DNA of 64,000 nt, taken from NCBI RefSeq assembly GCF_040834005.1, contig NZ_CP162129.1, positions 787,501 to 851,500 on the forward strand. The letters run 5' to 3'. Shown piece by piece: positions 20,005-29,898 of this stretch. The stretch's first letter is position 1. Every line of letters starts with the position of its first letter. The notes beneath the pieces were generated by a model. That model did no database searches. It was not told where the DNA came from and worked only from the letters and a program-made list of their open reading frames with translations. The position numbers and the translations under genes were made by a program. Origin of the DNA: Paenibacillus sp. PL2-23. Lineage in GTDB: Bacteria > Bacillota > Bacilli > Paenibacillales > Paenibacillaceae.

Positions 20005-20967
20005 ATGTACAAATCTATTATTATCGGTACGGGCCCTGCGGGGCTGACAGCGGCAATCTATCTGGCTCGCGCGAATATGAACCCGCTCATTATTGAAGGA
20101 CCGGAGCCCGGCGGACAGCTGACGACAACGACGGATGTAGAGAACTTCCCCGGCTTCCCGGACGGCATCATGGGTCCTGAGCTGATGGACAATATGCGCA
20201 AGCAAGCGGAACGGTTCGGCGCCAAGTTCATAACCGGCTGGGTGAACAGCGTGGATATGTCGGAGCGTCCCTTCAAGCTGCAGGTTGAGGGACAGGGCGA
20301 GCTGGTTGGCGAAAGCCTGATTATCTCCACAGGAGCCTCCGCCAAGTATCTGGGCATTCCAGGCGAGAAGGACAATGTCGGCAAGGGTGTCAGCACCTGC
20401 GCGACATGTGACGGATTCTTTTTCCGCGGGAAAAAGATCATTGTTGTGGGAGGCGGCGACTCCGCTATGGAGGAAGCGAGCTTCCTGACGAAATTCGCCA
20501 CGAATGTGGAGCTGGTCAATCGCCGCGAGGAACTGCGAGCTTCGAAGATTATGCAGGACCGGGCAAGAGGAAACGAGAAGATCAGCTGGTCCTTGAACCG
20601 TACGCCAGTTGAGGTCGTAGCGAACGGCATGGGCGTCACCGGCCTGAAGGTGCGTAATAATGAAACGGGCGATGAGGAGCTCATCGAGACGAACGGGATC
20701 TTCATCGCGATCGGGCATACGCCGAATACGAAGTTTCTTGCGGGACAGATCGATACGGATGAGCATGGTTACATAAAAGTGAAGCCGGGCTCCACTGAGA
20801 CGAACGTTCCAGGTGTATTCGCCTGCGGCGACGTACAGGACAGCAAATATCGTCAAGCCATTACGGCTGCCGGGAGCGGATGTATGGCCGCGCTTGACTG
20901 CGAACGGTTCCTCGAAGGCAGCATCACGCATGACTGGAGCCAATCCAGCTCTGAAGCGAAAGCTTAA
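20005..20967 (+). CDS. trxB: Thioredoxin-disulfide reductase
   Basis: 320 aa. The FAD-binding GTGPAGLTAAIYLARA is near residue 8, the redox-active CATC followed by DGFFFRGKK is near 133, the NADPH-binding GGGDSAMEEA is near 152, and the C-terminal FAD motif VFACGDVQDSKYRQ is near 270. It recycles thioredoxin with NADPH. I chose ATG 20005 because GAGGTG lies 6 nt upstream; an ATG at 19975 overlapping the previous stop is possible. Confidence 0.94.
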   Translation: MYKSIIIGTGPAGLTAAIYLARANMNPLIIEGPEPGGQLTTTTDVENFPGFPDGIMGPELMDNMRKQAERFGAKFITGWVNSVDMSERPFKLQVEGQGELVGESLIISTGASAKYLGIPGEKDNVGKGVSTCATCDGFFFRGKKIIVVGGGDSAMEEASFLTKFATNVELVNRREELRASKIMQDRARGNEKISWSLNRTPVEVVANGMGVTGLKVRNNETGDEELIETNGIFIAIGHTPNTKFLAGQIDTDEHGYIKVKPGSTETNVPGVFACGDVQDSKYRQAITAAGSGCMAALDCERFLEGSITHDWSQSSSEAKA

Positions 20968-21147
20968 CCGCACTAGTAACAGAAACGTCCAGGGGGCAGC
21001 GCCATCGTTGCTCCCTTTGAAATTGTGGGCGCCTGATTTCCCAGCAGCCGCAAGGCTTGAACAGGTCTGGCGAGCGCTTGACCGAACAACAATCAACGCT
21101 TATAGTTGGAACAGGAACTCTAACATTGTGGATGAGGTGGCTTTGTC

Positions 21148-22098
21148 ATGTCTGAGAAGATTTATATTGGAGTCGACGTAGGCGGCACAACAATCAAGGT
21201 TGGCATTTGCGATGCGGAAGGCCAGCTGCTGCACACGTACGAGGGTCCTACAGGAACGGGGCTTGGAACGGACGTCATCCTGAAAAATATTGCCGATTAC
21301 GCGCGGAGGATTGTCGATGAATCTCCATTCCAATGGGAGCAGGTTGAGGGCGTAGGCGTAGGGATCGCCGGCTTCCTGGACATTCCAAAAGGATTTATTA
21401 AGTTCTCCGCCAATCTATATATAGAGAATACGGATCTGAAGGGCTATCTCGAGAAGGAGCTTCAGAAGATTGTGAAGGTGAACAACGACGCCAATGTGGC
21501 GGCGCTTGGCGAAGCCTGGGCTGGAGCGGGCAAGGGCGTCGACAACTGTGTCTGTTACACGCTTGGCACTGGCGTGGGCGGCGGCATTATTATCGGCGGA
21601 CGGATTGTGGAAGGCTACGCCAGCATGGCCGGCGAGCTGGGGCATATCAATATCGTGCCTGATCTGGAGGCTATTCAATGCGGCTGCGGCAAGATGGGCT
21701 GTCTGGAGACGGTCTCCTCGGCTACAGGCATTATTCGTATGGCGAAGGACGCGGTAGCGCGGGGCGACCGCACATCGTTGACCGAGGTGCCTAATATTAT
21801 GGCGAAGGATGTCGTTGACGCGGCGAAGGCAGGCGATGAGGTGGCGTCGCGAATCGTAAGCCGCGCGGCCTATTATTTGGGCCGTTCCATGGCTACAGTA
21901 GCGATTCTGCTCAACCCTCAATATTTTATTATTGGCGGCGGCGTGTCGAAGGCGGGCGATTTCCTGTTCGACCAAATTCGCGAGGTATTCGAGAAATATA
22001 CGCTGGATCCGGCCAAGGAAGGCGTGAAGGTCGTGCCGGCTACGCTCGGCAACAACGCTGGCGTTGTAGGAGCGGCTGGACTTATTCTAAGAGGATAG
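21148..22098 (+). CDS. glcK: ROK-family glucokinase
   Basis: 316 aa. The ATP-binding motif VDVGGTTIKVGICD is at the N-terminus, VNNDANVAALGEAWAG is near 110, the ROK zinc motif CGCGKMGCLE is near 175, and GGGVSKAGD is near 260. It phosphorylates glucose to glucose-6-phosphate, feeding the glycolytic genes further on. It lies 180 bp after trxB and 13 bp before rapZ. Confidence 0.93.
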   Translation: MSEKIYIGVDVGGTTIKVGICDAEGQLLHTYEGPTGTGLGTDVILKNIADYARRIVDESPFQWEQVEGVGVGIAGFLDIPKGFIKFSANLYIENTDLKGYLEKELQKIVKVNNDANVAALGEAWAGAGKGVDNCVCYTLGTGVGGGIIIGGRIVEGYASMAGELGHINIVPDLEAIQCGCGKMGCLETVSSATGIIRMAKDAVARGDRTSLTEVPNIMAKDVVDAAKAGDEVASRIVSRAAYYLGRSMATVAILLNPQYFIIGGGVSKAGDFLFDQIREVFEKYTLDPAKEGVKVVPATLGNNAGVVGAAGLILRG

Positions 22099-22111
22099 CG
22101 GGTGAATACTC

Positions 22112-22999
22112 ATGGAAGCGACAGCAACATTGGCAAAGCTTGTGATCATAACCGGCATGTCTGGCGCGGGCAAAACAATCGCTGTCCAAAGCCTTGAGGA
22201 TTTAGGGTTTTTCTGCGTCGACAACCTCCCTCCGGTGCTTATTCCGAAGTTTGCGGAGCTGATTGAACAGTCGAACGGAAAGATCGGGAAGGTCGCGCTG
22301 GTTATTGATTTGCGCGGACGTGAATTTTTTACAGCGTTGTCGGAATCTCTTGCATATATTAAAGAACATCATACTATCAGCTGCGAGATATTATTCCTCG
22401 ACGCGACGGATGAGGTGCTTGTTCAACGCTACAAGGAGAGCCGTCGCCGGCATCCGCTTGCGCCGCAGGGACTCCCGCTGGAAGGCATTCATAACGAGCG
22501 GCGTCTGCTGGAGGATCTGAAGGGCTCAGCATCCCAGGTGATTGACACAAGCAGCCTGAAGCCGCTGCAGCTGAAGGAACGTATTATATCGCATTTCACC
22601 AACCTGGAGCATAACAGCTTGTCCGTGAATGTCACGTCCTTCGGGTTCAAATACGGCATTCCGATCGACGCCGATTTGATCTACGACGTGAGGTTCCTGC
22701 CTAACCCGCATTACGTCGAGCATCTGCGTCCCAATACAGGGCAGACGCCTGAGGTGTACGATTACGTTATGAAATGGCCGGAAACCCAGGCGTTTCTAAC
22801 CAAGCTCCTTGATATGCTGCAATTTCTTATTCCGCTGTACCGCAAAGAAGGGAAAAGCCAGGTTGTGATTGGAATCGGTTGTACGGGCGGGAAGCATCGT
22901 TCCGTCGCCATTGCGGAATATTTGGGCCGAATGCTCGGCAGCAGCGATACGGAGCGTGTGCGCGTAAGCCACCGCGATTCCGAGCGCGATAAGCACTGA
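22112..22999 (+). CDS. rapZ: RNase adapter / nucleotide-binding protein RapZ (YvcJ)
   Basis: 295 aa. Walker A GMSGAGKT is near residue 15, followed by [15 protein letters not shown]. The C-terminal domain carries [16 protein letters not shown]. The family hydrolyses nucleotides; YvcJ affects competence in Bacillus and RapZ acts in sRNA turnover in enterics. It is the first gene of the conserved yvcJ-yvcK-whiA-crh cluster. Confidence 0.92.
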   Translation: MEATATLAKLVIITGMSGAGKTIAVQSLEDLGFFCVDNLPPVLIPKFAELIEQSNGKIGKVALVIDLRGREFFTALSESLAYIKEHHTISCEILFLDATDEVLVQRYKESRRRHPLAPQGLPLEGIHNERRLLEDLKGSASQVIDTSSLKPLQLKERIISHFTNLEHNSLSVNVTSFGFKYGIPIDADLIYDVRFLPNPHYVEHLRPNTGQTPEVYDYVMKWPETQAFLTKLLDMLQFLIPLYRKEGKSQVVIGIGCTGGKHRSVAIAEYLGRMLGSSDTERVRVSHRDSERDKH

Positions 23000-23013
23000 C
23001 GCGGGGTGAATGC

Positions 23014-24000
23014 ATGCAGACGATACAAAAAGTAGTCAGGCGACCCAAGATTGTCGTCATTGGAGGCGGAACGGGATTATCCGTTATGCTTCGCGGCCTG
23101 AAGGAGAAGCCGCTCGACATTACGGCCATCGTAACGGTGGCGGATGACGGCGGAAGCTCCGGCATCCTTAGGAGCGAGCTGCAGATTCCGCCTCCCGGCG
23201 ATATTCGGAACGTCCTGACCGCGCTCGCGGACGCAGAGCCTCTCCTGACGGAGGTGCTCAAGTACCGCTTCCCGAGCGGCACGGGCCTTGCGGGCCACAG
23301 TCTTGGCAATCTGATGCTGGCCGCGATGACCGATATTTCCGGCGACTTCGTTACCGGCATTCGCAGGCTCAGCCAGGTGCTTGCGGTGCGCGGACGCGTC
23401 CTGCCGGCCTCCGACCGAGCGATTGTGCTGAATGCCGAGATGGAAGACGGCACGATCGTTACAGGGGAATCCATGATTCCCAAGGCCGGCCAAAAGATCA
23501 AGCGGGTTTTTCTGGAGCCGTCAGACGTCGAACCGCTCCCGGAGGCTGTTGAAGCCATCGAACGGGCGGATGCCATTCTGATTGGTCCGGGCAGCCTCTA
23601 TACAAGCATTATGCCGAATCTGATTGTGCCGAAGCTGGCGCAGGCGATTCTGGAATCCGAGGCCGTCAAGCTGTTTGTCTGCAACGTCATGACGCAGCCG
23701 GGCGAGACGGACAATTATTCGGTCAGCGATCATCTCGATGCTATTCATGCTCATATTGGCCATCATTTATTCGATTATGTCATTGTGAACGACGGTGAAA
23801 TTCCTCCACAGGTGGAGACGCAGTATGCCGAGCTGGGGGCGAAGGCCGTTCATCTGGATATTGACGAGGTGGAGCGCCGGGGGTATAAGGTTATTGCCGA
23901 CAGGCTGGTGCTGTTCCAGAGATTTCTAAGGCATGACGCGGAGCGGCTTAGCCATCATATTTATAAGCTGGTGGAGAACTGGATGTTAAGAAAGAGGTGA
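23014..24000 (+). CDS. yvcK: Gluconeogenesis factor YvcK
   Basis: 328 aa, CofD-like fold. VVIGGGTGLSVMLRGLK is at the N-terminus, VADDGGSSGILR is near 45, and NVMTQPGETDNYSVSDH is near 228. YvcK is needed for growth on gluconeogenic carbon sources and for peptidoglycan synthesis, and binds UDP-sugars. It is tightly spaced after rapZ and 6 bp before whiA. Confidence 0.93.
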   Translation: MQTIQKVVRRPKIVVIGGGTGLSVMLRGLKEKPLDITAIVTVADDGGSSGILRSELQIPPPGDIRNVLTALADAEPLLTEVLKYRFPSGTGLAGHSLGNLMLAAMTDISGDFVTGIRRLSQVLAVRGRVLPASDRAIVLNAEMEDGTIVTGESMIPKAGQKIKRVFLEPSDVEPLPEAVEAIERADAILIGPGSLYTSIMPNLIVPKLAQAILESEAVKLFVCNVMTQPGETDNYSVSDHLDAIHAHIGHHLFDYVIVNDGEIPPQVETQYAELGAKAVHLDIDEVERRGYKVIADRLVLFQRFLRHDAERLSHHIYKLVENWMLRKR

Positions 24001-24006
24001 GGTAGA

Positions 24007-24948
24007 ATGTCTTTTGCGGCGCAAACCAAAAAAGAGCTGACATTAATCGAAGCGGATAGCTGCTGTGAGCGCGCCGAGCTGTCGGCCCTCATACGGATGA
24101 ACGGTTCGGTCAGTCTATCCAGCCGCAAGGTCGTTCTGGACATCTCGACGGAGAATGCAGCAATCGCAAGACGAATCTATACGCTTATCAAAAAGCATTA
24201 TGAGGTCCACGTGGAGCTTTTGGTGCGGAAGAAGATGCGGCTTAAGAAAAACAATGTCTACATCGTCCGGATGCCTGCTGGCGTTCAGGAGGTGCTGAGC
24301 AGTCTGCAAATCGTCTCGGAGGGCTTTATGTTCAAGAGCGGCATCGACAGGGACATCGTTCGTAAGCCTTGCTGCAGACGCTCCTACCTGCGCGGCGCTT
24401 TCCTTGCAGGCGGTTCCGTGAACAATCCAGAGGGCTCGTCCTACCATCTTGAAATTTCATCTATGTATGAGGAGCATTGCGGATCGCTCGTGGAGCTGGC
24501 GAACAAATTCGATTTGAATGCCCGGTGCATTGAGCGGAAGAAGGGCTTTATCTTCTACATCAAGGAAGGTGAGAAGATAATCGAGCTGCTGAGCATCATC
24601 GGTGCGCATCAGGCGCTCTTCAAGTTCGAGGATGTGCGAATTATGCGCGATATGCGCAATTCCGTGAACCGGATCGTCAATTGTGAGACGGCCAACCTGA
24701 ACAAGACGATTGGCGCGGCGGTGCGGCAGATCGACAATATTAAGCTGCTGCAGAAGGAAGTCGGGCTTGAAAGCCTGCCGGATAAGCTGCGGGAAGTCGC
24801 TGAGATCCGGCTTCAGCATCCCGATCTGAACCTGACCGAGGTAGGCGAGATGCTGCGGGGCAAGGTCAGTAAATCAGGGGTTAATCACCGGCTCCGCAAA
24901 ATTGACGAATTAGCTGAAAAAATCCGGAGTGGGACAACTTTTGCCTAG
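24007..24948 (+). CDS. whiA: WhiA regulator
   Basis: 313 aa. The N-terminal LAGLIDADG-like domain lacks the homing-endonuclease function ([24 protein letters not shown] near 125). The C-terminal helix-turn-helix ([20 protein letters not shown] near 280) completes the WhiA architecture. In Bacillus it influences cell division and chromosome segregation; in actinomycetes it controls sporulation. Confidence 0.93.
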   Translation: MSFAAQTKKELTLIEADSCCERAELSALIRMNGSVSLSSRKVVLDISTENAAIARRIYTLIKKHYEVHVELLVRKKMRLKKNNVYIVRMPAGVQEVLSSLQIVSEGFMFKSGIDRDIVRKPCCRRSYLRGAFLAGGSVNNPEGSSYHLEISSMYEEHCGSLVELANKFDLNARCIERKKGFIFYIKEGEKIIELLSIIGAHQALFKFEDVRIMRDMRNSVNRIVNCETANLNKTIGAAVRQIDNIKLLQKEVGLESLPDKLREVAEIRLQHPDLNLTEVGEMLRGKVSKSGVNHRLRKIDELAEKIRSGTTFA

Positions 24949-25042
24949 TGCAAAGACTTGTATAATGATATAATAAATTGTAATTGGCTTATTTTTTCCG
25001 TGGATGTTCACGTATGAGTAAAATATAGGGGGTATGATTTCC

Positions 25043-25312
25043 ATGACAAGGCTTCCGGTTGTCGTTCGTTTGAAGACGGGGCTTCATGCGAGACCAGCAG
25101 CGCTATTCGTTCAAGAAGCGAACAAATTCTCCTCCGAGGTATTCGTAGAGAAGGACGATAAGAAAGTAAACGCGAAATCGATTATGGGTATCATGAGCTT
25201 GGCGATCAGCTCAGGTACTGAAATTTCGATAAGTGCGGACGGATCGGACTCGGAGCAGGCTGTAAACGCTTTAGTCTCACTCGTCAGCAAGGAAGAGCTG
25301 GAGAACCAATAA
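25043..25312 (+). CDS. HPr-family phosphocarrier at the crh locus, with both His15 and Ser46
   Basis: 89 aa. Numbered from ATG 25043, His15 falls in GLHARPAALF and Ser46 in AKSIMGIMSL, exactly the two HPr phosphorylation sites. The gene sits where Bacillus has crh, whose product has Gln at position 15 and so cannot act in the PTS. This protein keeps the histidine, so it may be a true HPr, or a Crh ancestor, that takes both PEP-dependent and HprK-dependent phosphate. The ATG at 25034 is too close to the AGGGGG site to be preferred. Confidence 0.88.
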   Translation: MTRLPVVVRLKTGLHARPAALFVQEANKFSSEVFVEKDDKKVNAKSIMGIMSLAISSGTEISISADGSDSEQAVNALVSLVSKEELENQ

Positions 25313-25318
25313 CCAACG

Positions 25319-25371
25319 AAGGAAGCTCAGTAACGACGCCGGCTGACGGGTCATGCGGGCTTCCTTTTTTA
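25319..25371 (+). terminator. Intrinsic terminator after the HPr-like gene
   Basis: AAGGAAGC and GCTTCC arms around a GC-rich loop are followed by TTTTTT. Confidence 0.75.
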
Positions 25372-25476
25372 GTTGGCAGGGCAGGTATAGATGCGCGGTT
25401 CGGGTGTGCCGAACGGCGTATTTTTTGTGTGCTGAACGGAGTTGGGATGGGGTGTGAGTAGCTTGATGTGAGGGGA

Positions 25477-25706
25477 TTTGAACGAAAAATCGTTCAAATA
25501 AGTGCCGCGCGGGCTGGGAGTGAGGCAGATTGAACGAAATATCGTTCAAAAGCTGGACCAAGTAACTGTATGTGTGTGGTTTTGAACGAAATATCGTTCA
25601 AATAACTGGTGCAGGAGCACGAAGTGAGGCGCTTTGAACGAAATATCGTCTAAAATGGTGCGGATGTGCCCGATGTGAAGGGAATTTGAACGAAAGATCG
25701 TTCAGA
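25477..25706. repeat. Array of five 22-bp palindromes at exact 52-bp spacing
   Basis: The palindrome TTTGAACGAAATATCGTTCAA occurs, with small changes, at 25477, 25529, 25581, 25633 and 25685. The step is exactly 52 bp each time. The 30-bp intervals share only loose similarity (recurrent GTGAGG and GGTGC words). No gene fits here; the stretch 25372-25802 holds only this array. It is not a CRISPR, because the repeat is short and fully palindromic and the intervals are related. Confidence 0.85.
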
Positions 25707-25802
25707 TATCAGGATTGGTGCTGGGAGCGACGGGATCTAACTTCAATCAGGCTAACATCCAAGAATAAGTGTTTGCATCCATCCCATGTGAGGCTGCACG
25801 CA

Positions 25803-25834
25803 TAAAAAAACCGTCATCCCAGGATGACGGCTGG
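25803..25834 (-). terminator. Intrinsic terminator of clpP
   Basis: CCGTCATCC and GGATGACGG arms with a 2-base loop. The A run on the plus strand gives the T run for the minus-strand transcript. Confidence 0.85.
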
Positions 25835-25847
25835 TGAGAAGAGAAGC

Positions 25848-26429
25848 TTATACCTTCTCGATAACTTTATCGACGAGACCGTATTCCTTGGCTTCAGCAG
25901 CGCTCATGAAGTAGTCGCGATCGGTGTCCTGCTCAATGCGGCTAAGCGGCTGGCCGGAACGCTCCGCCAGGATATGGTTGAGCTTGTCGCGCATCTTCAG
26001 GATGCGGCGTGCGCGGATCTCAATGTCGCTTGCTTGGCCTTCGGCTCCGCCGAGCGGCTGGTGAATCATCACTTCGCTGTTCGGGAGCGCGTAACGTTTG
26101 CCCTTCGCGCCTGCAGTCAGCAGGAATGCGCCCATTGATGCGGCCATACCTACGCAGATCGTCGACACGTCCGGCTTGATGTATTGCATCGTATCGTAGA
26201 TAGCCATGCCGGCTGTAATGGAGCCGCCGGGGCTGTTGATGTACAAGGAAATGTCTTTGTCCGGATCCTCAGCAGCAAGGAACAGCATCTGAGCGATGAT
26301 GGAATTGGCCACCACGTCATTCACACCTGAACCAAGGAAGATAATGCGGTCCTTCAGCAGGCGGGAGTAAATGTCGTACGAACGTTCCCCGCGGTTGCTT
26401 TGCTCGATTACCATAGGCACAAAATTCAT
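25848..26429 (-). CDS. clpP: ATP-dependent Clp protease proteolytic subunit
   Basis: 193 aa. The catalytic Ser lies in [11 protein letters not shown] near residue 98, the His in [18 protein letters not shown] near 123, and the Asp in the DRDYFMSA region near 172. ClpP forms the double-heptamer protease core and works with ClpX/ClpC, including on tmRNA-tagged proteins. It is monocistronic. A GGAGGA ribosome site precedes the ATG, and a CtsR operator covers its promoter. Confidence 0.97.
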   Translation of the reverse strand: MNFVPMVIEQSNRGERSYDIYSRLLKDRIIFLGSGVNDVVANSIIAQMLFLAAEDPDKDISLYINSPGGSITAGMAIYDTMQYIKPDVSTICVGMAASMGAFLLTAGAKGKRYALPNSEVMIHQPLGGAEGQASDIEIRARRILKMRDKLNHILAERSGQPLSRIEQDTDRDYFMSAAEAKEYGLVDKVIEKV

Positions 26430-26448
26430 TCTTAACCAATCCTCCTTA

Positions 26449-26521
26449 AGTGTTTGCGAAGCAAACGAGGCTTCGAAAGCATAGGCTTAGTGTTTGCGAA
26501 GCAAACGCAGCTTCGAAAGCA
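26449..26521 (-). repeat. Tandem leader element, two 40-bp units, upstream of clpP
   Basis: Two near-identical units start at 26449 and 26489 on the plus strand. Read on the clpP strand, each has a GCTTTCGAAGC palindrome followed by a GTTTGC-TTC-GCAAAC hairpin. The last hairpin ends just before the clpP ribosome site. The arrangement matches the two-unit element upstream of the TPR gene at 18124-18198, so this looks like a recurring leader element rather than chance. Confidence 0.75.
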
Positions 26522-26562
26522 AGCGTATATCCGCAAGTTTCCACTCCAAAAAGTGTATCCCT

Positions 26563-26602
26563 ATAATAGCCCATTCAAACGAAAAAGTCAAAGATGGTCA
26601 AA
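26563..26602 (-). promoter_or_regulatory. clpP promoter with overlapping CtsR operator
   Basis: On the minus strand TTGACT (plus 26586-26591) and TATTAT (plus 26563-26568) are 17 bp apart. The -35 lies inside AGTCAAA-GAT-GGTCAAA (26586-26602), an exact match to the CtsR heptad direct repeat. This predicts heat-shock control of clpP by CtsR, as in Bacillus. The transcript would have a leader of about 125 nt carrying the two hairpin units. Confidence 0.85.
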
Positions 26603-26646
26603 GAATATCCTTCTTCTAAAATACAGGCAATGGGGGGTTCTCCCCC

Positions 26647-27210
26647 GATAGCCACACGTCTGATCGTTATTGCGCTAAATAGCTGCGATGAAGATCTGAT
26701 AGCGATCCCACGTGTGGTTATGGAGCCGCACCAGCCCTACCGTCCATCGATAGCCACACGTCAGTTCGTTATTGCGCTAAATAGCTGCGATGAAGATCTG
26801 ATAGCGATCCCACGTGTGGTTATGGAGCCGCACCAGCCCTACCGTCCATCGATAGCCACACGTCAGATCGTTGTTGCGCTAATTAGCTGCAATTGAGATG
26901 CGATAGCGATCCCACGTGTGTTTATGGAGCCGCACCAGCCCTACCGTCCATCGATAGCCACACGTCAGATCGTTATTGGGCTAATGAGCTGCAGTTGAGA
27001 TCCGATAACGATCCCACGTGTGGTTATGGAGCCTTACCAGCCCTCCCGGCCCGCGATAGCCACACGTCAGATCGTTATTGCGCTAATTAGCTGCAATTGA
27101 GGTCCGATAACGATCCCACGTGAGGCTATGGAGCCCACCAGCCCTCCCGCCCCCCCTGATAGCCACACCGCACCAGCCCTCCCGTCCATCGATAGTCACA
27201 CGTCTAACGC
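26647..27210. repeat. Tandem array of a 102-bp unit containing a long imperfect palindrome
   Basis: GATAGCCACACGT starts at 26647, 26749, 26851, 26953 and 27055, a constant 102-bp step, then at 27158 and 27191 in truncated units. Within each unit CCACACGT pairs with ACGTGTGG about 60 bp further on, with ATCG/CGAT inside. Units are joined by a GC-rich linker (CACCAGCCCT). The small open frames here only reflect the repeat. No gene is supported in 26603-27275. Confidence 0.85.
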
Positions 27211-27275
27211 AACAATTATTATTGGATTAACTTGTGTAGATAGCTGTGTATAAGATTGCTTATGTAAAATGCCTA

Positions 27276-27309
27276 CAAAAAAGCCGCTCAGCTTTTTTCG
27301 CTGAACGGC
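27276..27309 (-). terminator. Intrinsic terminator of tRNA-Arg
   Basis: GCCG-TCAGC and GCTGA-CGGC arms. The A run at 27276-27282 supplies the T run on the minus strand, just past the tRNA 3' end. Confidence 0.75.
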
Positions 27310-27327
27310 TGTACGTATTCGTTAAGT

Positions 27328-27402
27328 TGGCGCGCCCGCTAGGAATCGAACCTAGATCTCAGGCTCCGGAGGCCTACGTCATATCCATTGGACCACGGGC
27401 GC
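27328..27402 (-). tRNA. tRNA-Arg(CCG)
   Basis: A 75-nt cloverleaf on the minus strand with encoded CCA and anticodon CCG. The acceptor is GCGCCCG paired with CGGGCGC. It stands alone between the repeat array and cggR. Confidence 0.95.
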
Positions 27403-27494
27403 ATAAACAAAAAAACAGTAGCAAAAATGATTATATGACATTCGGCGGATGAAAGCAAGCGGGTAAGCAAAATTAAAATTGTGAAAATCGTGAC

Positions 27495-27509
27495 AGTAAT
27501 CGCTTTCAT
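27495..27509 (-). promoter_or_regulatory. Possible CcpA cre site upstream of cggR
   Basis: On the minus strand ATGAAAGCGATTACT matches the cre consensus except at the last base. It lies 15 bp upstream of the -35 of the cggR promoter, where an activating role is conceivable. Confidence 0.45.
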
Positions 27510-27523
27510 ATGTGCTGGGGCAC

Positions 27524-27596
27524 TTGCGGGGAAGGCGCAATTCCAGTAATATAGAAGTGGGACTAAAAAGGAACATATGGGACGTATTCAGTCCCA
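27524..27596 (+). promoter_or_regulatory. cggR-gapA operon promoter and CggR operator
   Basis: TTGCGG (27524-27529) and TAATAT (27547-27552) are 17 bp apart. Downstream, TGGGAC repeats at 27558 and 27578, exactly 20 bp apart. The second repeat is followed by AGTCCC and the first by a degenerate counterpart. This matches the spacing of the two half-operators bound by CggR in Bacillus, placed over the transcription start. Fructose-1,6-bisphosphate would relieve repression there. Confidence 0.8.
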
Positions 27597-27619
27597 GTTG
27601 ACTGATGGAGTGAAGGAAG

Positions 27620-28645
27620 ATGCGAGAGCTCATTGAACTGCAGCAGCAGCTTGTGCCGGATCTTCTGGAGGTCATGCGGAAGCGGTATATGATCCTGCAT
27701 CAGGTCATGCTATCGGACACAATCGGACGTCGGACGCTGGCGAACGCGCTGGATATGACGGAGAGGGTGCTCCGGGCGGAAACCGAATTTTTGAAAGAGC
27801 AAGGCCTGTTGGAGATTGACTCCGCAGGAATGCGAATCAGTGAGCGTGGACGGAGCATGCTGGAGCAGCTTGAGCCGCTCTACAAGTCGATGTTCGGCTT
27901 GTCCGAGCTGGAGGAGAGGCTTCGCGCAGCGTTCGGTCTATCCCAGGTTGTTATTGTGCAGGGCGATTCCGAAACGTCGGTACAGACGAAGCGGGAGCTT
28001 GGTCGCGCAGCCTGCCAGGTGCTCAGGTTGAAGATTCATCCCCGCGATGTGGTGGCTATAACAGGCGGTACAACCCTGTCGCACGTAGCGAATCAGTTGA
28101 CGCCAACCCCGGCGATGAAGGACATCTGGTTCGTGCCGGCCCGAGGCGGTCTCGGCGAAAGCCTCGACTATCAGGCCAACACATTGGCGTCGACGATGGC
28201 CAAGCGGACAGGCGGCAATTATCGACTGCTGCATGTGCCGGACCACTTGGGCGAGGAAGCATTCGCGTCGCTTATGCAAGAGCCGAACATCAGGGAAATC
28301 GTCAGCGTTATCCGCAGCGCGCGCATTGTGGTGCACGGGATCGGAGACGCGATGGTAATGGCGAGGCGCAGAAAGCTGGAGCTCGATGTCGTAGAAGCGA
28401 TGAAGGCGGACGGTGCGCTGGCAGAGGCATTCGGGTTTTATTTTGACCGGAGCGGGGCTGTCGTTCACAAAATGCAGACGGTAGGATTACGACTTGAGGA
28501 TATTGTGAACACTGAATGTGTTATTGGCGTAGCAGGCGGTCAGGGCAAGGGAGAAGCGATAGCGGCGGTCATGCGTTTCGGGCATAATGACGTGCTCGTG
28601 ACGGACGAAGCGGCGGCGCTTGAGATCGTCAAGCTGCTGGACTGA
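27620..28645 (+). CDS. cggR: Central glycolytic genes regulator CggR
   Basis: 341 aa SorC/DeoR-type repressor. The N-terminal winged helix (SDTIGRRTLANALDMTERVLRAE) lies at about 34-60, followed by the sugar-phosphate-binding domain with DVVAITGGTTLSHVANQL near 144. It heads the gapA-pgk-tpiA-gpmI-eno operon and has an operator at its own promoter, as in Bacillus. A GAAGGAAG site precedes the ATG. Confidence 0.94.
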   Translation: MRELIELQQQLVPDLLEVMRKRYMILHQVMLSDTIGRRTLANALDMTERVLRAETEFLKEQGLLEIDSAGMRISERGRSMLEQLEPLYKSMFGLSELEERLRAAFGLSQVVIVQGDSETSVQTKRELGRAACQVLRLKIHPRDVVAITGGTTLSHVANQLTPTPAMKDIWFVPARGGLGESLDYQANTLASTMAKRTGGNYRLLHVPDHLGEEAFASLMQEPNIREIVSVIRSARIVVHGIGDAMVMARRRKLELDVVEAMKADGALAEAFGFYFDRSGAVVHKMQTVGLRLEDIVNTECVIGVAGGQGKGEAIAAVMRFGHNDVLVTDEAAALEIVKLLD

Positions 28646-28700
28646 GGGCAGCGGAGAGAGGCATCATGACGAGAAGCGGCAAGGGCCGCGGACGTCTTGA

Positions 28701-29747
<1,047 letters not shown>

Positions 29748-29898
29748 GGAAAGAAAGCTGACGGGCCGCGGCTCCTTACGGAGAGCTTCGGCCCTTGGTT
29801 TGCGCCCTCGCAGGGCCTGACCTCTAGGCGTTCCTTCCTTGATGCAAGGGAAGGGGCGCCTTTACTTATGTGAGACCACATTCGGGGAGGATTTTACG

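Noticed and set aside
25477..25706. CRISPR array
   Set aside because: The repeat is a 22-bp palindrome, the intervals are related to each other, and no cas genes are present in the window.
26594..27090. Two small repeat-containing frames read as proteins
   Set aside because: The frames only translate the 102-bp tandem repeat and have no ribosome sites.
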